NCBI GenBank assembly: GCA_000344275.1
Contig: AORU01000014.1
Span: 1 to 64,000 of the forward strand
Direction of reading: 5' to 3'
Source of the DNA: Streptococcus oralis subsp. tigurinus AZ_3a
Lineage (GTDB): Bacteria; Bacillota; Bacilli; Lactobacillales; Streptococcaceae
DNA: 64,000 nt
In this document: positions 8,596 through 18,059 of the stretch, in pieces
Layout of the letters: every line of letters starts with the position of its first letter
Position numbering within the stretch: the stretch's first letter is position 1
Program-made: the position numbers and the translations under genes
Notes under the pieces: generated by a model
The model's database searches: none
Seen by the model: the letters and a program-made list of their open reading frames with translations, nothing else
Told to the model about the DNA's origin: nothing

Positions 8596-10092
8596 ATGTT
8601 ATATTTTGTAGATATTGGAATGATTTCTGAAGTTCCGTTTGGAATTGAAAAAGCACAAATTCGAAGGCAACGTTTTTTAGACGAACTATCAATTCCATAT
8701 CGTTATATTGCTTTAAAACACAATCCAAATGTTAATCAGCTTCAAGATTACAAAGAGAATGGTTATGACATAAATAATGTTCAATTGATGTTACAAGTAT
8801 TTACGGATTTACCTTTTGATGATTATTCTTATGATAAAAAGAAGTTTTTAGAAGAGTTACCTGCGAGTCCTTTATCTATTGAAGAAAATGAAGAAACAAA
8901 TGAATTGATTGTGACTATGGAGAGTGGTGATATATACAGGTGCCTCTTGTTTGGTGACCGGAAACGAATTTTTCTTGTGAAGCATTATGAAAAGAATAGT
9001 CTAAAGGAAGTTGATTATTATTCGACTCAAAAATACCTTAGCATTATTTATAAAGATATTGAGCAAGATGGGGTTCATTTTTTAGAAAATTCAGAATACA
9101 ATTATTATAATTCAAAAGGTGAAATTGTTCTCAAGAAAATAATTGATACTTATACTTCGGAAAAATATGTATATAATGGGAAAACGTTTGACCTCAGTCA
9201 ACTATTAGAGATTTATTTTCAGAAGCAGGGCATTATCAATAAAGATGTAATTATTTTTGAAAGAATTGAGCCTAAATTATATCCGTTCATTTTAAATCAT
9301 CAGACAGCTCGCATAGCCTACTATCTTCATGAGACGATAGAGAACTATGATGGAGAAGTCTTTGGTTTTATAGCTGATAATTTATCTTTAATTGGTCGTG
9401 GGATTGACTTTGTTTTATCGACAGAGATTGGTCAGCCTGATAAAGTAAGAAATTATGTACATCAGCACTTTAATCAAAAGGCTAGAGTTTATTTTGTCCC
9501 GGTTATGCATGTGGAAGAGCATGCTATCTGTAAAATTCGGAAAAGAAATAGTTTTTTAAGCGTTTCAAATCTTGTACCAGGTAAAGGTATTAAAGCTGCA
9601 ATTGAAGCCGTTGTACGAGCTAGGAAAATTATTTCAGATATAAGCTACGACATATACGGAGACGGAATATTATATCATGAGTTGCAAGAGTTGATTGATC
9701 AGCATGAGGCAAATGATTATATTCAGTTAAAAGGTTTTCACAAGAATATCATGACTAAATATTGTGATTATGAAGCGTATCTTGCTTCATCGTATTCAGA
9801 AGCATTTGCAACGACATTGGTGGAAGCTATGAACCAAGGAGTCGCTTTGATTGCGAGAGGCAATGTTGCGATTCATCAAGTTTATGTAGATGAGAATAAA
9901 AATGGTTATTTGATTAATAATAAAGACTATGTCAATGGATTAGCTGAAAAGATTGTCCGGTATTGTCGTTTGTTAGAGAAAGATTCGTTTGCTCAGGCAG
10001 CTTACGATAAGTCTCTTGAGTTATTTTCATATAAAATGGTTCAAAATGCTTGGAAAAAAGTGATCGTTCAAGAACAAATAGAATCCATATAA
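8596..10092 (+). CDS. GT4-family glycosyltransferase, GtfA-like
   Basis: A 498-residue GT-B enzyme. The N-terminal half has an inserted beta-rich region (about 85-190, alternating YY/IYK/VY strands) like the extended-sheet domain of streptococcal GtfA. The C-terminal half carries the GT4 signatures FLSVSNLVPGKGI (about 317-329), YDIYGDG, LKGF and SEAFATTLVEAM with a catalytic-type E(x7)E region. GtfA starts O-glycosylation of serine-rich repeat adhesins with GlcNAc, normally together with GtfB; no GtfB partner is seen here. It sits just upstream of the collagen-like surface protein and within an operon with two small proteins. Glycosylation of the surface protein is inferred. Confidence 0.82.
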   Translation: MLYFVDIGMISEVPFGIEKAQIRRQRFLDELSIPYRYIALKHNPNVNQLQDYKENGYDINNVQLMLQVFTDLPFDDYSYDKKKFLEELPASPLSIEENEETNELIVTMESGDIYRCLLFGDRKRIFLVKHYEKNSLKEVDYYSTQKYLSIIYKDIEQDGVHFLENSEYNYYNSKGEIVLKKIIDTYTSEKYVYNGKTFDLSQLLEIYFQKQGIINKDVIIFERIEPKLYPFILNHQTARIAYYLHETIENYDGEVFGFIADNLSLIGRGIDFVLSTEIGQPDKVRNYVHQHFNQKARVYFVPVMHVEEHAICKIRKRNSFLSVSNLVPGKGIKAAIEAVVRARKIISDISYDIYGDGILYHELQELIDQHEANDYIQLKGFHKNIMTKYCDYEAYLASSYSEAFATTLVEAMNQGVALIARGNVAIHQVYVDENKNGYLINNKDYVNGLAEKIVRYCRLLEKDSFAQAAYDKSLELFSYKMVQNAWKKVIVQEQIESI

Positions 10093-10115
10093 TAAAGAAG
10101 AAAGAAGGAAATATT

Positions 10116-13100
10116 ATGGAATGGGAAAAAAGACAGAAATTTTCAATTAGAAAATTAGCAGTAGGGGTAGCCTCGGTGTTAATTGGTCAATTATTTGTAG
10201 GTGCTCAGGTTGCTGAGGCAGATAGCCTTAGCGCAAGTACAACTGAAGTGCTGACAGAAAAAGAAGCCACTACTTCTACAAATGCGGATAGCGCCTTGTC
10301 AACAAAAAACAATCAAGAAATCTTGACTACTTCAGCTGCACCTTCAGAAACAGGAACTACTTCAACAGAAAATCAAGCAGTTGCAGAAACAGCAAGAGAT
10401 TCTGCAACCTCGGAAAATCCTGTAAGTAGTACAAATGAGGATAAAGCAGTTGAACAACCAGCCACAGCTGAATCATCGCAATCACCAAATGCTCCTGTGA
10501 CTGCTGTTGAGAAAGAGAGCACATCTGTTGCAAATAAGGAAGCTCAACCACAACCTAAAAACCTTGAAATGGTTTCTCGGTCGCCAAAGGCGCCCGTTGA
10601 AAACGAGAAAAATAATCCATCATCTGGAGTTAATATTTCACCAACAGGGACTGATCTAATCCCGCCGAGCACATATGATCTTGATATTCGTTCACAGACT
10701 GAAAACGAAAATACTAAGAAAACAAATCAAATAGCTGAAAAGTTACTTTCTTTGGCAAAAGAACATCAACCAGAGGTTGAAAAAAAGAAAAGTGTGACAC
10801 ATCGGATCACATCTTCAAATGATAACAAGTATGATTATGGTTATACTGTCATAGAGGATGTGGATGGGAAATTAAAGTATAGAGCAGGTATTCTGGGATT
10901 GGAAAAACCTGTAGATTATACTAATGGGAATGATAAAGGGCCTTTTTCGAAGGAGTTGACAGATGCGGAGGAAGCAAAAGCGAATGGCTATTCTTTTTAT
11001 AATAATAAAGAGTTTCAAGAAGTCACTCCAGAAGTAGCTAAAAAGTTGGCAAAAAGCAATGCGAAACTCTATATGATCACCAAAGAGCAAGTTCAAAAAT
11101 ATATTGACGGAGATAAAAAATATACACGAACTTATACATTTGGAGAGTTATATGAGATTAAGGAAGAGGACGATGATTATAATAAAGATTTACCCCTTAG
11201 AAGCAAAACAAAGGGAGATGAGTCAGGGATTGCATTTAATTTCAAAAGTGAAAGCCTAAAAGAAACAGAAACGAAACCAGCTGAAGTTGCCAAGAAAATA
11301 TGGAGTGGTGTTCAGCATAATCCCACAGCAAAAATTCGACCTGTTGTGACTGAAGGACATGGTGATAAAGATAAATATGAAGCATTCACATTTGAAACTT
11401 GGGATAAGAAATCTTACGCTTTAGATTTGTTACAAGATAATTCCCAAAATAAAATCGAGTATGGTCATTTAGGCTATGAAAAAGTGGACTATGATACACG
11501 CAGAGAAGATGGAACATTGGCAACGGTGTACTATAGAGTGTATCGCCGGAATATTAAAAATGAACTGGAAGGAAAACGAACAAAGGACGAAGAAGGTTAT
11601 GAACCTGATCGCAAGCAATATACATATTCTGTATTACAGAAAGATGAACGCCATTTTATCACCTATAAGTTGGAATGGGTAGGTGAAAAACCGAATCCTT
11701 TAATGGCGAAAGGAGAGACGAAGACTTATCAATATAAAATTGTTGCCTATTATGATGGAACACAAAAAGTTTATGAGACAGAAGTCAAAACTGTCACGCT
11801 CCAAGGCTGGGATATGATTTCAAAGGATAGCCAAAGTCATCAATATACAGGAACAACTCATAAGCAAGATTCCGATGAATGGGGAGATACAACCAAAAAG
11901 AACTATTCTATAGGTCATTCTCTAAATGTTGTAACTCAGGCGAATGGTGTGATTGAAGGAGGAATAGGTGGTAGCTGGAATTCAAGTGGTAGATGGGATA
12001 GCTGGGGGAGAGATTCATCGTCTAGTTTGTTGGCTCGTGCAGGCTTCCAAATAGACCAAGATGCCCAAAGTTTTAAAGATTATCGTGGAGAAAGCTATGA
12101 ACTAACCAATAAGGATAAACAACCGTATGCTTATGAAGCGATTGTCCGGCAAGTTCCTTTTGAAACAGAAATCCGTGAAAATAAAAATCTTCCAAAAGGG
12201 ACGCGAAATATCATCAAATTTGGTGAGACGGGAGAAGATAATGTCACCTATGCTTATGATAAAGACCATGCCTATTACGGTAAGGAGCATTTCTTTGAGT
12301 ATTTCGCTAAAGAAATAAGTCGTAAGCGTCTGAAAGACCCTGTCAAAGCGATTGTTGAAGTTGGGACACAAGAAGTAACGATTGAAAAAGAAACCGTCAC
12401 GACAAAAATCCCTTACACAACAGAGTACGAATTTGACTATAATTTGCCATATGGCACACAAACCGAGACACAAAAAGGTGAAGATGGCGAACGGACGATT
12501 GTGTATAACAAACGGATAGTGAATGGGAAATTAGAAGGACGCTATGAAATTTCTAACTCAGTCACTAGAGAAGCGAAGCCGCGAAAAATAAAAGTTGGAA
12601 TGAAAGTTACTGTTAATGCGACTCATAGTGGATTAACCGATCCGCAGCCAACATTAGGTGTAGATGGAGATACTTATATCAACTTAAGCACAAAGGATCT
12701 ATTCAAACGAGAAAATGGAGTATGGGTCAAGAAAGGCAATTTCAAAGGAGAAACAGGCAAAGACGGACAAGCTGGTAAAGACGGTAAGTCCGCTTATGAC
12801 ATCTGGAAAGAATTACCGGGTAATGCCAATAAGACACCTGACGATTACGTGAAGTCCCTCAAAGGAGAGAAGGGTGAGAAAGGTGAAAAGGGAGATGCTG
12901 GTACTTCTATCACCATTAGTAAAATTGAGAAGCAACCAAACGGCGATACCCAAATCACTTTCTCAGATGGTAAAACTCTTATCATTCCAAAAGGAGAGAA
13001 GGGAGATAAAGGTGAGGGGAATGGTATTGCAACTCCTCCGCCAGTTATTAATGGGGAAAACAAACCTACTAAACCAAATAACAACAAAGAACCAGTATGG

Positions 13101-15986
13101 AATATTCCTAGCACTACGTATAGTGTTGGATGGGATGGCAAAATCTATTTTCGCAGTGGGGCAACGGTGGAACCCAATATTGATTACAGTAACCATACTG
13201 GATCTGTTTATATTGAAACAATTAATAAAGGAGGAGGAAAATTATTCGATAAAATAGGAGATGGTACACCAAGGGAGCAAGTTAGAACCTTAACGGTTTC
13301 GCCTTTGGTAGAATATCATGTTGATGTTCCTAACGGGAAAGTACTGGTAGGATTAAAAAAAGTTGCTCATAAAACTGATAAAAGCATTGTTTTTTCCTTA
13401 AAGTATAGATATTATTCTGATGACTTTGGTGGTGTAGATGAATCAATAAGAGAATTTGAAGAGTATTACGAGCCGGTATTTGCTGATAAGAAAGATGTAA
13501 CTCCAAAAGATGGAAAAGACGGTCAAAACGGTAAGTCCGCCTATGAAATCTGGAAAGAACAACCGGGTAACAAAGATAAAAGCGAAGAAGAATTTCTGAA
13601 GAGCTTACAAGGTAAAGATGGAGCAACTGGTAAGGACGGTTCTTCAATTACTATTTCTAAGACAGAGACCTTATCAAACGGTGACACCCAAGTTACTTTC
13701 TCAGATGGTAAAGTTTTAACGATACCAAAAGGTGATAAGGGGGATAAAGGAGATGCCGGTAAAGATGGTTCTACAATTACCATTTCTAAGACAGAAACCT
13801 TATCAAATGGTGACACCCAAATTACTTTCTCAGATGGTAAAGTTTTAACGATACCCAAAGGTGACAAGGGTGATAAAGGTGACGCAGGTAAAGATGGACA
13901 AGCAGGTCAAAACGGTAAGTCAGCTTATGACATCTGGAAAGAACAACCAGGCAATGGCAACAAGACCCCAGAAGATTTCGTGAAGAGCCTGAAAGGTGAC
14001 AAGGGTGATAAAGGGGACGCTGGTAAAGACGGTCATACTCCAGTTATTTCAGTAGATCCAAATACTTATGAGTTGATTATTGACGGCAAAGGCACTGGCG
14101 TAATCCTAAAAGGAAAAGACGGAACTTCTGTCACTATCAAGAAAATCAGTACAGACACATCTGGCAATACCGTTGTTGAATTCTCAGATGGCAAAACTCT
14201 GACAATCAAGAATGGAAAAGATGGCGCTGCCGGTAAAGACGGTCAAAACGGTAAGTCCGCTTATGACATCTGGAAAGAATTGCCAGGCAATAGCAATAAG
14301 ACCCCTGATGATTACGTGAAGTCTCTCAAAGGAGAGAAGGGTGATAAAGGTGACGCAGGTAAAGATGGTAAGTCAGCCTATGACATCTGGAAAGAATTGC
14401 CGGGTAATGCCAATAAAACCCCTGACGATTATGTGAAATCTCTCAAGGGTGACAAGGGCGACGCAGGCAAAGATGGACAAGCAGGTAAAGACGGTCAAAA
14501 CGGTAAGTCCGCTTATGACATCTGGAAAGAATTGCCAGGCAATAGCAATAAGACCCCTGACGATTACGTGAAGTCTCTCAAGGGTGACAAGGGCGACAAA
14601 GGTGATAAAGGAGACAAAGGTGATAAGGGTGACGCAGGTAAAGACGGTAAGTCAGCTTACGACATCTGGAAAGAATTACCAGGTAATGCCAATAAGACCC
14701 CTGATGATTACGTGAAATCCCTCAAAGGCGACAAGGGCGACAAAGGTGACGCTGGTAAAGATGGACAAGCAGGTAAAGACGGTAAGTCAGCCTACGACAT
14801 CTGGAAAGAATTGCCAGGCAATGCCAATAAGACCCCTGATGATTACGTGAAGTCTCTCAAAGGAGAGAAGGGTGATAAAGGTGACGCAGGTAAAGATGGT
14901 AAGTCAGCCTATGACATCTGGAAAGAATTGCCGGGTAATGCCAATAAAACCCCTGATGATTACGTGAAGTCTCTCAAAGGAGACAAGGGCGACAAAGGTG
15001 ATAAGGGTGACGCTGGTAAGTCAGCTTACGACATCTGGAAAGAATTACCAGGCAATGCCAATAAAACCCCTGATGATTACGTGAAATCCCTCAAAGGAGA
15101 TAAGGGCGATAAAGGCGACCCTGGCAAAGATGGACAAGCAGGTAAAGACGGTAAGTCAGCTTACGACATCTGGAAAGAATTACCAGGTAATGCCAATAAG
15201 ACCCCTGATGATTACGTGAAATCCCTCAAAGGCGACAAGGGCGACGCAGGCAAAGATGGACAAGCAGGTAAAGACGGTAAGTCAGCCTACGACATCTGGA
15301 AAGAATTGCCAGGCAATAGCAATAAGACCCCTGATGATTACGTGAAGTCTCTCAAAGGAGAGAAGGGTGATAAAGGTGACGCAGGTAAAGATGGTAAGTC
15401 AGCCTATGACATCTGGAAAGAATTGCCGGGTAATGCCAATAAAACCCCTGATGATTACGTGAAGTCTCTCAAAGGAGACAAGGGCGACAAAGGTGATAAG
15501 GGTGACGCTGGTAAGTCAGCTTACGACATCTGGAAAGAATTACCAGGTAATAGCAATAAGACCCCTGACGATTATGTGAAATCTCTCAAGGGTGACAAGG
15601 GCGATAAAGGCGATAAAGGTGATGCTGGTAAAGATGGTAAAGATGGCAATACACATCAAGGCGGTAAGTCTAATCCAGACGGTAATACACATCAAACTGA
15701 CCAGAATAGCCAAAACGGAAATAATAATCAGGTCGGAAACAAGAAATCAAATACATTTGCCTCTGTTCAAAATTCAGTGGCTCCAACTAATTTGGGTTAC
15801 AGATCAAAAGTTCCGTTTTCAAATGTTCAATCAGTGGGATCTAAGTTTACCTCTGTTGGAACTGCGAACACTAAATTACCAAAAACAGGCACTAAAGAAT
15901 TTCCATTCTTGCCTTTAATAGGCTTAGTCGGTCTAGCGTCTTCAGCTACTTTAATTGGTAAGTCATGGAAGAGAAAGGAAGAATAA
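10116..15986 (+). CDS. Collagen-like LPKTG cell-wall protein with YSIRK-type signal
   Basis: A 1,956-residue surface protein. I place the start at ATG 10116, not 10050, because it follows aagaagg and gives a YSIRK-type signal (KFSIRKLAVGVASVLIG) with cleavage near residue 35. A Ser/Thr-rich stretch runs to about 210, then a globular beta-rich region to about 880. Next comes a collagen-like region of Gly-X-Y (GDKGDKGDAGKDG) broken by 14 copies of a 25-residue module SAY(D/E)IWKE.PGN...PDD(Y/F)VKSL and four ITISK...FSDGK.L.I modules. A roughly 150-residue non-collagen insert lies near residues 970-1130. The C-terminus has an Asn-rich spacer, LPKTG (1921-1925), a hydrophobic helix and RKEE. It is the probable client of the accessory operon before it. 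Confidence 0.93.
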   Translation: MEWEKRQKFSIRKLAVGVASVLIGQLFVGAQVAEADSLSASTTEVLTEKEATTSTNADSALSTKNNQEILTTSAAPSETGTTSTENQAVAETARDSATSENPVSSTNEDKAVEQPATAESSQSPNAPVTAVEKESTSVANKEAQPQPKNLEMVSRSPKAPVENEKNNPSSGVNISPTGTDLIPPSTYDLDIRSQTENENTKKTNQIAEKLLSLAKEHQPEVEKKKSVTHRITSSNDNKYDYGYTVIEDVDGKLKYRAGILGLEKPVDYTNGNDKGPFSKELTDAEEAKANGYSFYNNKEFQEVTPEVAKKLAKSNAKLYMITKEQVQKYIDGDKKYTRTYTFGELYEIKEEDDDYNKDLPLRSKTKGDESGIAFNFKSESLKETETKPAEVAKKIWSGVQHNPTAKIRPVVTEGHGDKDKYEAFTFETWDKKSYALDLLQDNSQNKIEYGHLGYEKVDYDTRREDGTLATVYYRVYRRNIKNELEGKRTKDEEGYEPDRKQYTYSVLQKDERHFITYKLEWVGEKPNPLMAKGETKTYQYKIVAYYDGTQKVYETEVKTVTLQGWDMISKDSQSHQYTGTTHKQDSDEWGDTTKKNYSIGHSLNVVTQANGVIEGGIGGSWNSSGRWDSWGRDSSSSLLARAGFQIDQDAQSFKDYRGESYELTNKDKQPYAYEAIVRQVPFETEIRENKNLPKGTRNIIKFGETGEDNVTYAYDKDHAYYGKEHFFEYFAKEISRKRLKDPVKAIVEVGTQEVTIEKETVTTKIPYTTEYEFDYNLPYGTQTETQKGEDGERTIVYNKRIVNGKLEGRYEISNSVTREAKPRKIKVGMKVTVNATHSGLTDPQPTLGVDGDTYINLSTKDLFKRENGVWVKKGNFKGETGKDGQAGKDGKSAYDIWKELPGNANKTPDDYVKSLKGEKGEKGEKGDAGTSITISKIEKQPNGDTQITFSDGKTLIIPKGEKGDKGEGNGIATPPPVINGENKPTKPNNNKEPVWNIPSTTYSVGWDGKIYFRSGATVEPNIDYSNHTGSVYIETINKGGGKLFDKIGDGTPREQVRTLTVSPLVEYHVDVPNGKVLVGLKKVAHKTDKSIVFSLKYRYYSDDFGGVDESIREFEEYYEPVFADKKDVTPKDGKDGQNGKSAYEIWKEQPGNKDKSEEEFLKSLQGKDGATGKDGSSITISKTETLSNGDTQVTFSDGKVLTIPKGDKGDKGDAGKDGSTITISKTETLSNGDTQITFSDGKVLTIPKGDKGDKGDAGKDGQAGQNGKSAYDIWKEQPGNGNKTPEDFVKSLKGDKGDKGDAGKDGHTPVISVDPNTYELIIDGKGTGVILKGKDGTSVTIKKISTDTSGNTVVEFSDGKTLTIKNGKDGAAGKDGQNGKSAYDIWKELPGNSNKTPDDYVKSLKGEKGDKGDAGKDGKSAYDIWKELPGNANKTPDDYVKSLKGDKGDAGKDGQAGKDGQNGKSAYDIWKELPGNSNKTPDDYVKSLKGDKGDKGDKGDKGDKGDAGKDGKSAYDIWKELPGNANKTPDDYVKSLKGDKGDKGDAGKDGQAGKDGKSAYDIWKELPGNANKTPDDYVKSLKGEKGDKGDAGKDGKSAYDIWKELPGNANKTPDDYVKSLKGDKGDKGDKGDAGKSAYDIWKELPGNANKTPDDYVKSLKGDKGDKGDPGKDGQAGKDGKSAYDIWKELPGNANKTPDDYVKSLKGDKGDAGKDGQAGKDGKSAYDIWKELPGNSNKTPDDYVKSLKGEKGDKGDAGKDGKSAYDIWKELPGNANKTPDDYVKSLKGDKGDKGDKGDAGKSAYDIWKELPGNSNKTPDDYVKSLKGDKGDKGDKGDAGKDGKDGNTHQGGKSNPDGNTHQTDQNSQNGNNNQVGNKKSNTFASVQNSVAPTNLGYRSKVPFSNVQSVGSKFTSVGTANTKLPKTGTKEFPFLPLIGLVGLASSATLIGKSWKRKEE
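12754..15650 (+). repeat. Collagen-like repeat block with interspersed SAYDIWKE modules
   Basis: Gly-X-Y tracts alternate with a 75-bp module coding for SAYDIWKELPGN(A/S)NK and a following PDDYVKSLKG. Fourteen modules are present; the last eleven (from about 14,260) are almost identical at base level, including repeated blocks of 150-250 bp around 14,331, 14,869 and 15,355. This points to recent recombination or expansion. Confidence 0.9.
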
Positions 15987-16364
15987 AATGTATTGTTAAG
16001 TTATCTCCTTTAGAAATGGGATGGGAATACTCCCATCTCATTTTCTTTTATAAATAGACAGGGTAAGGGTGTTCTATTGTATAAGATTTTAGAATTGTAA
16101 AAGAGTAAATTATATTTTCAAAATGGTCACTCGGAAATTTTAAAATTTACCTCTGTTAGTTTAACTATCTTAACTGCCATGATTGGCAACTATGGAAAAG
16201 AATGACTCTATGTATTGATAGTTTTTTAGTGAGTGGGATAAAAACATTTTTGTTCAGCTCACTCATTTTTATAAAAATAGGAGGTAGTGATTTAACTATC
16301 TCTTACTAAAAGATGAAAAGTAGGTACCTTTTAAGAGTAGTTTTTTCATTGTTATGGAGAGGTT
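15987..16364. other. Intergenic region with two hairpins
   Basis: Besides the terminator at 16015, a second hairpin lies at 16228-16268: agtgag pairs with ctcact and T's follow. It contains gtgggataaaaac, resembling common streptococcal intergenic hairpins. No open reading frame of note is seen. Confidence 0.5.
16015..16046 (+). terminator. Terminator of the collagen-like protein
   Basis: The stem aatgggatggga / tcccatctcatt with loop atac is followed by a T-rich tail. Confidence 0.8.
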
Positions 16365-16595
16365 TTGGAAGTGGAAAATGTTGATATCATGTTAAAAAAG
16401 ATTGAACTAATTATCGAATTACTGCGTGCTAAGAAAATCTCAGCTTACAGAATTTGTAAAGAAACGAATTACTTAGTTTCTCAAACTAGCTTATTTTATC
16501 TTAGAGATGGCAAAGTAAAGGTACAGAGTATTAAATTTGCAACAGCGGAGGCCTTATTAGAATGGTTTGATGCAAATTATGATAGATATAAATAA
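16365..16595 (+). CDS. Small HTH-like hypothetical protein
   Basis: A 76-residue protein with LLRAKKISAYRICKETNYLVSQ followed by LFYLRDGKVKVQSIKFATAEAL. The layout resembles a short lambda-repressor-like helix-turn-helix, as in small phage or plasmid regulators of streptococci. It has its own upstream gap and is followed by a terminator at 16644. A ribosome site (gagagg) precedes it. Function is not known; it may be a residue of a mobile element, as the next genes are also HTH genes or relics. Confidence 0.6.
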   Translation: MEVENVDIMLKKIELIIELLRAKKISAYRICKETNYLVSQTSLFYLRDGKVKVQSIKFATAEALLEWFDANYDRYK

Positions 16596-16643
16596 CATAA
16601 CAACAACTCAAGCTAGTATTTGAATCGTGGTTCAAAAATTGAT

Positions 16644-16679
16644 AAACAGTAATTATAGAAAAATAATTGCTGTTTTTTT
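16644..16679 (+). terminator. Terminator after the small HTH gene
   Basis: The stem aaacagtaattat / ataattgctgttt is followed by a run of T. Confidence 0.8.
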
Positions 16680-16788
16680 GTCCATCTTACAAGTAAACAC
16701 TACGTTATTTGCTTGTATAAATATGTTTATGCATATACTGCATAAAATCGAGATAAAACCAAATTGAATACTACAATATGAGTAAAAG

Positions 16789-16995
16789 ATGGAAATGTAT
16801 AGACGTCTCAAAGACTTACGAGAAGATCATGATTTATCTCAAAATGATATAGCAAAATACTTGTTTTGTTCACAATCAGCTTATTCTAGAATCGAAAATG
16901 GAATACAGGATATTCCATCAAAATATTTAATCAAACTTGCAAAATTTTATTCGGTGACCACAGATTATATTCTTGGGATGACGGATATAAAATAA
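16789..16995 (+). CDS. XRE-family helix-turn-helix regulator
   Basis: A 68-residue single-domain Cro/CI protein. LSQNDIAKYLFCSQSAYSRIENG is the recognition helix pair, and it ends in the typical LIKLAKFYSVTTDYILGMTD. The complete domain has no sensor or oligomerisation extension. Such stand-alone regulators are common in prophages, ICEs and toxin-antitoxin loci. A degraded second XRE gene lies 500 bp downstream, which suggests the remains of an element. No recognisable target operator was assigned. Confidence 0.85.
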   Translation: MEMYRRLKDLREDHDLSQNDIAKYLFCSQSAYSRIENGIQDIPSKYLIKLAKFYSVTTDYILGMTDIK

Positions 16996-17483
16996 TAATA
17001 CCTAGATATGCATTTTCATTAAAAGCCCTTTGACAATTTAATAGCCTAAAATGGTACTTTCATCATTTGCGGAGCAACTTTATTTGATTCGCCATGAGAT
17101 GAGCGACAAAAATCAATAATAAAATAGAGTGATTACCTATCTGCCAGGATACAAATGATTATAATGATACTTCTGAACGTTCAGGCTGCCAGCGTAAAAG
17201 AGCAGTAAGTGAAATTCTTATGATGGCCTTATCAGTCATGCCATGGAGGGTGATATAAATATATAAAATTATAAAATGGAGGTTAAGTAGGAGCTGACTA
17301 TTGTTAATAAATTATGCGTTCTAGATTGTTGCTTTCGCCTAATGTAGTTGCATTGTGAGGGCATAACGCTGGAGTGATAGGTGTTATCAGTTTTTAAAAA
17401 TTCTAGAGATGTTATCTAATTAGGATATTTTAGAATTTTTTATCTAAATGTATATAACCTATAGATCTATTCAGGAGAAGGAT

Positions 17484-17617
17484 AGATGAACCAACTTATA
17501 AGAAGGTTTGAGGAAAGATAAGGAGAATATTCAAAAACAAGTTATTGCATATCCTTCCTTTACTCATTTAGCCTATAAAATCTATATAATGTTAATATTG
17601 ATTATTTGTTTGGATAG
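17484..17617 (+). pseudogene. XRE-type regulator relic
   Basis: Fragments in two frames match an XRE protein: LRKDKENIQKQV (compare LR.D..LSQ..VA), then HLAYKIY, and after a frameshift YNVNIDYLFG and a stop at 17615-17617, the usual C-terminus of these proteins. The middle (recognition helix) is lost. It resembles but does not duplicate the intact gene at 16789. Confidence 0.45.
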
Positions 17618-17683
17618 ACGGCTATTCCATAACATTTAAAAATAAATAATAGAGCAACTACATTAGTAGCTTAAAAACATGAT

Positions 17684-17720
17684 TAAACCGCTATTCTTAG
17701 GATTAGCGGTTTTTCTTTTT
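17684..17720 (+). terminator. Orphan terminator
   Basis: aaaccgcta / tagcggttt with a nine-base loop and a T-rich tail. It stands downstream of the decayed XRE gene and probably belonged to the lost transcript. Confidence 0.75.
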
Positions 17721-18002
17721 GTTTAAGAAGGGGCAAAAAGGGGCAAACTAATTATATAGTTTATCTAGGAGACAAACAACTTTTGAATAATAGACTTTCC
17801 ATAAAAAATGATCCAAGTTTTTACCCTTCAGGATTTATTTTCTTTCTAGTGTCATCATTCCTATTAACGGTAGAAAAGTAAGTTTTTAATTTATTGATAC
17901 TCCGGATATTATAATCTCAGTATTAAAGCACTTTATTGAAGGTAATTTTCGAACGATTTGAGGTAATTTCAATAAAATTTTAAAAGATATTTGAATTTAG
18001 TC

Positions 18003-18033
18003 TTGACTCTAACCTTAGGTAAGGGATTATACT
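18003..18033 (+). promoter_or_regulatory. MerR-type promoter (19-bp spacer)
   Basis: TTGACT (18003-18008) and TATACT (18028-18033) are separated by 19 bp. Inside the spacer, taaccttaggtaa carries the dyad ACCT/AGGT. An over-long spacer with a central dyad is the hallmark of promoters activated by MerR-family regulators through DNA untwisting. It drives the gene at 18060. No MerR gene is in the window. Confidence 0.65.
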
Positions 18034-18059
18034 AATAGTAGATAAGAAAGGAGATTACT

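Larger units (their letters stand above)
16996..18059. other. 1-kb region of decayed DNA
   Basis: No open frame of reasonable length is present. The stretch 17,050-17,260 has short broken frames (SFAEQLYLIRHEMSDKNQ, and a roughly 40-residue frame ending at about 17,256) that I could not assign. 17,484-17,617 is an XRE relic, 17,684 a terminator, and 18,003 a MerR-type promoter. It looks like the footprint of a lost mobile element. Confidence 0.55.

Noticed and set aside
10050..10115. Longer N-terminus of the collagen-like protein from ATG 10050
   Set aside because: It would put 22 charged residues before the YSIRK signal and overlaps the glycosyltransferase gene; ATG 10116 has the ribosome site.
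12845..13867. Several minus-strand frames inside the collagen-like gene
   Set aside because: They mirror Gly-X-Y codons; none has a start signal or a plausible protein composition.
17050..17260. Small gene in the decayed region
   Set aside because: Stops interrupt all frames within about 40 codons, and no start with a ribosome site is found.
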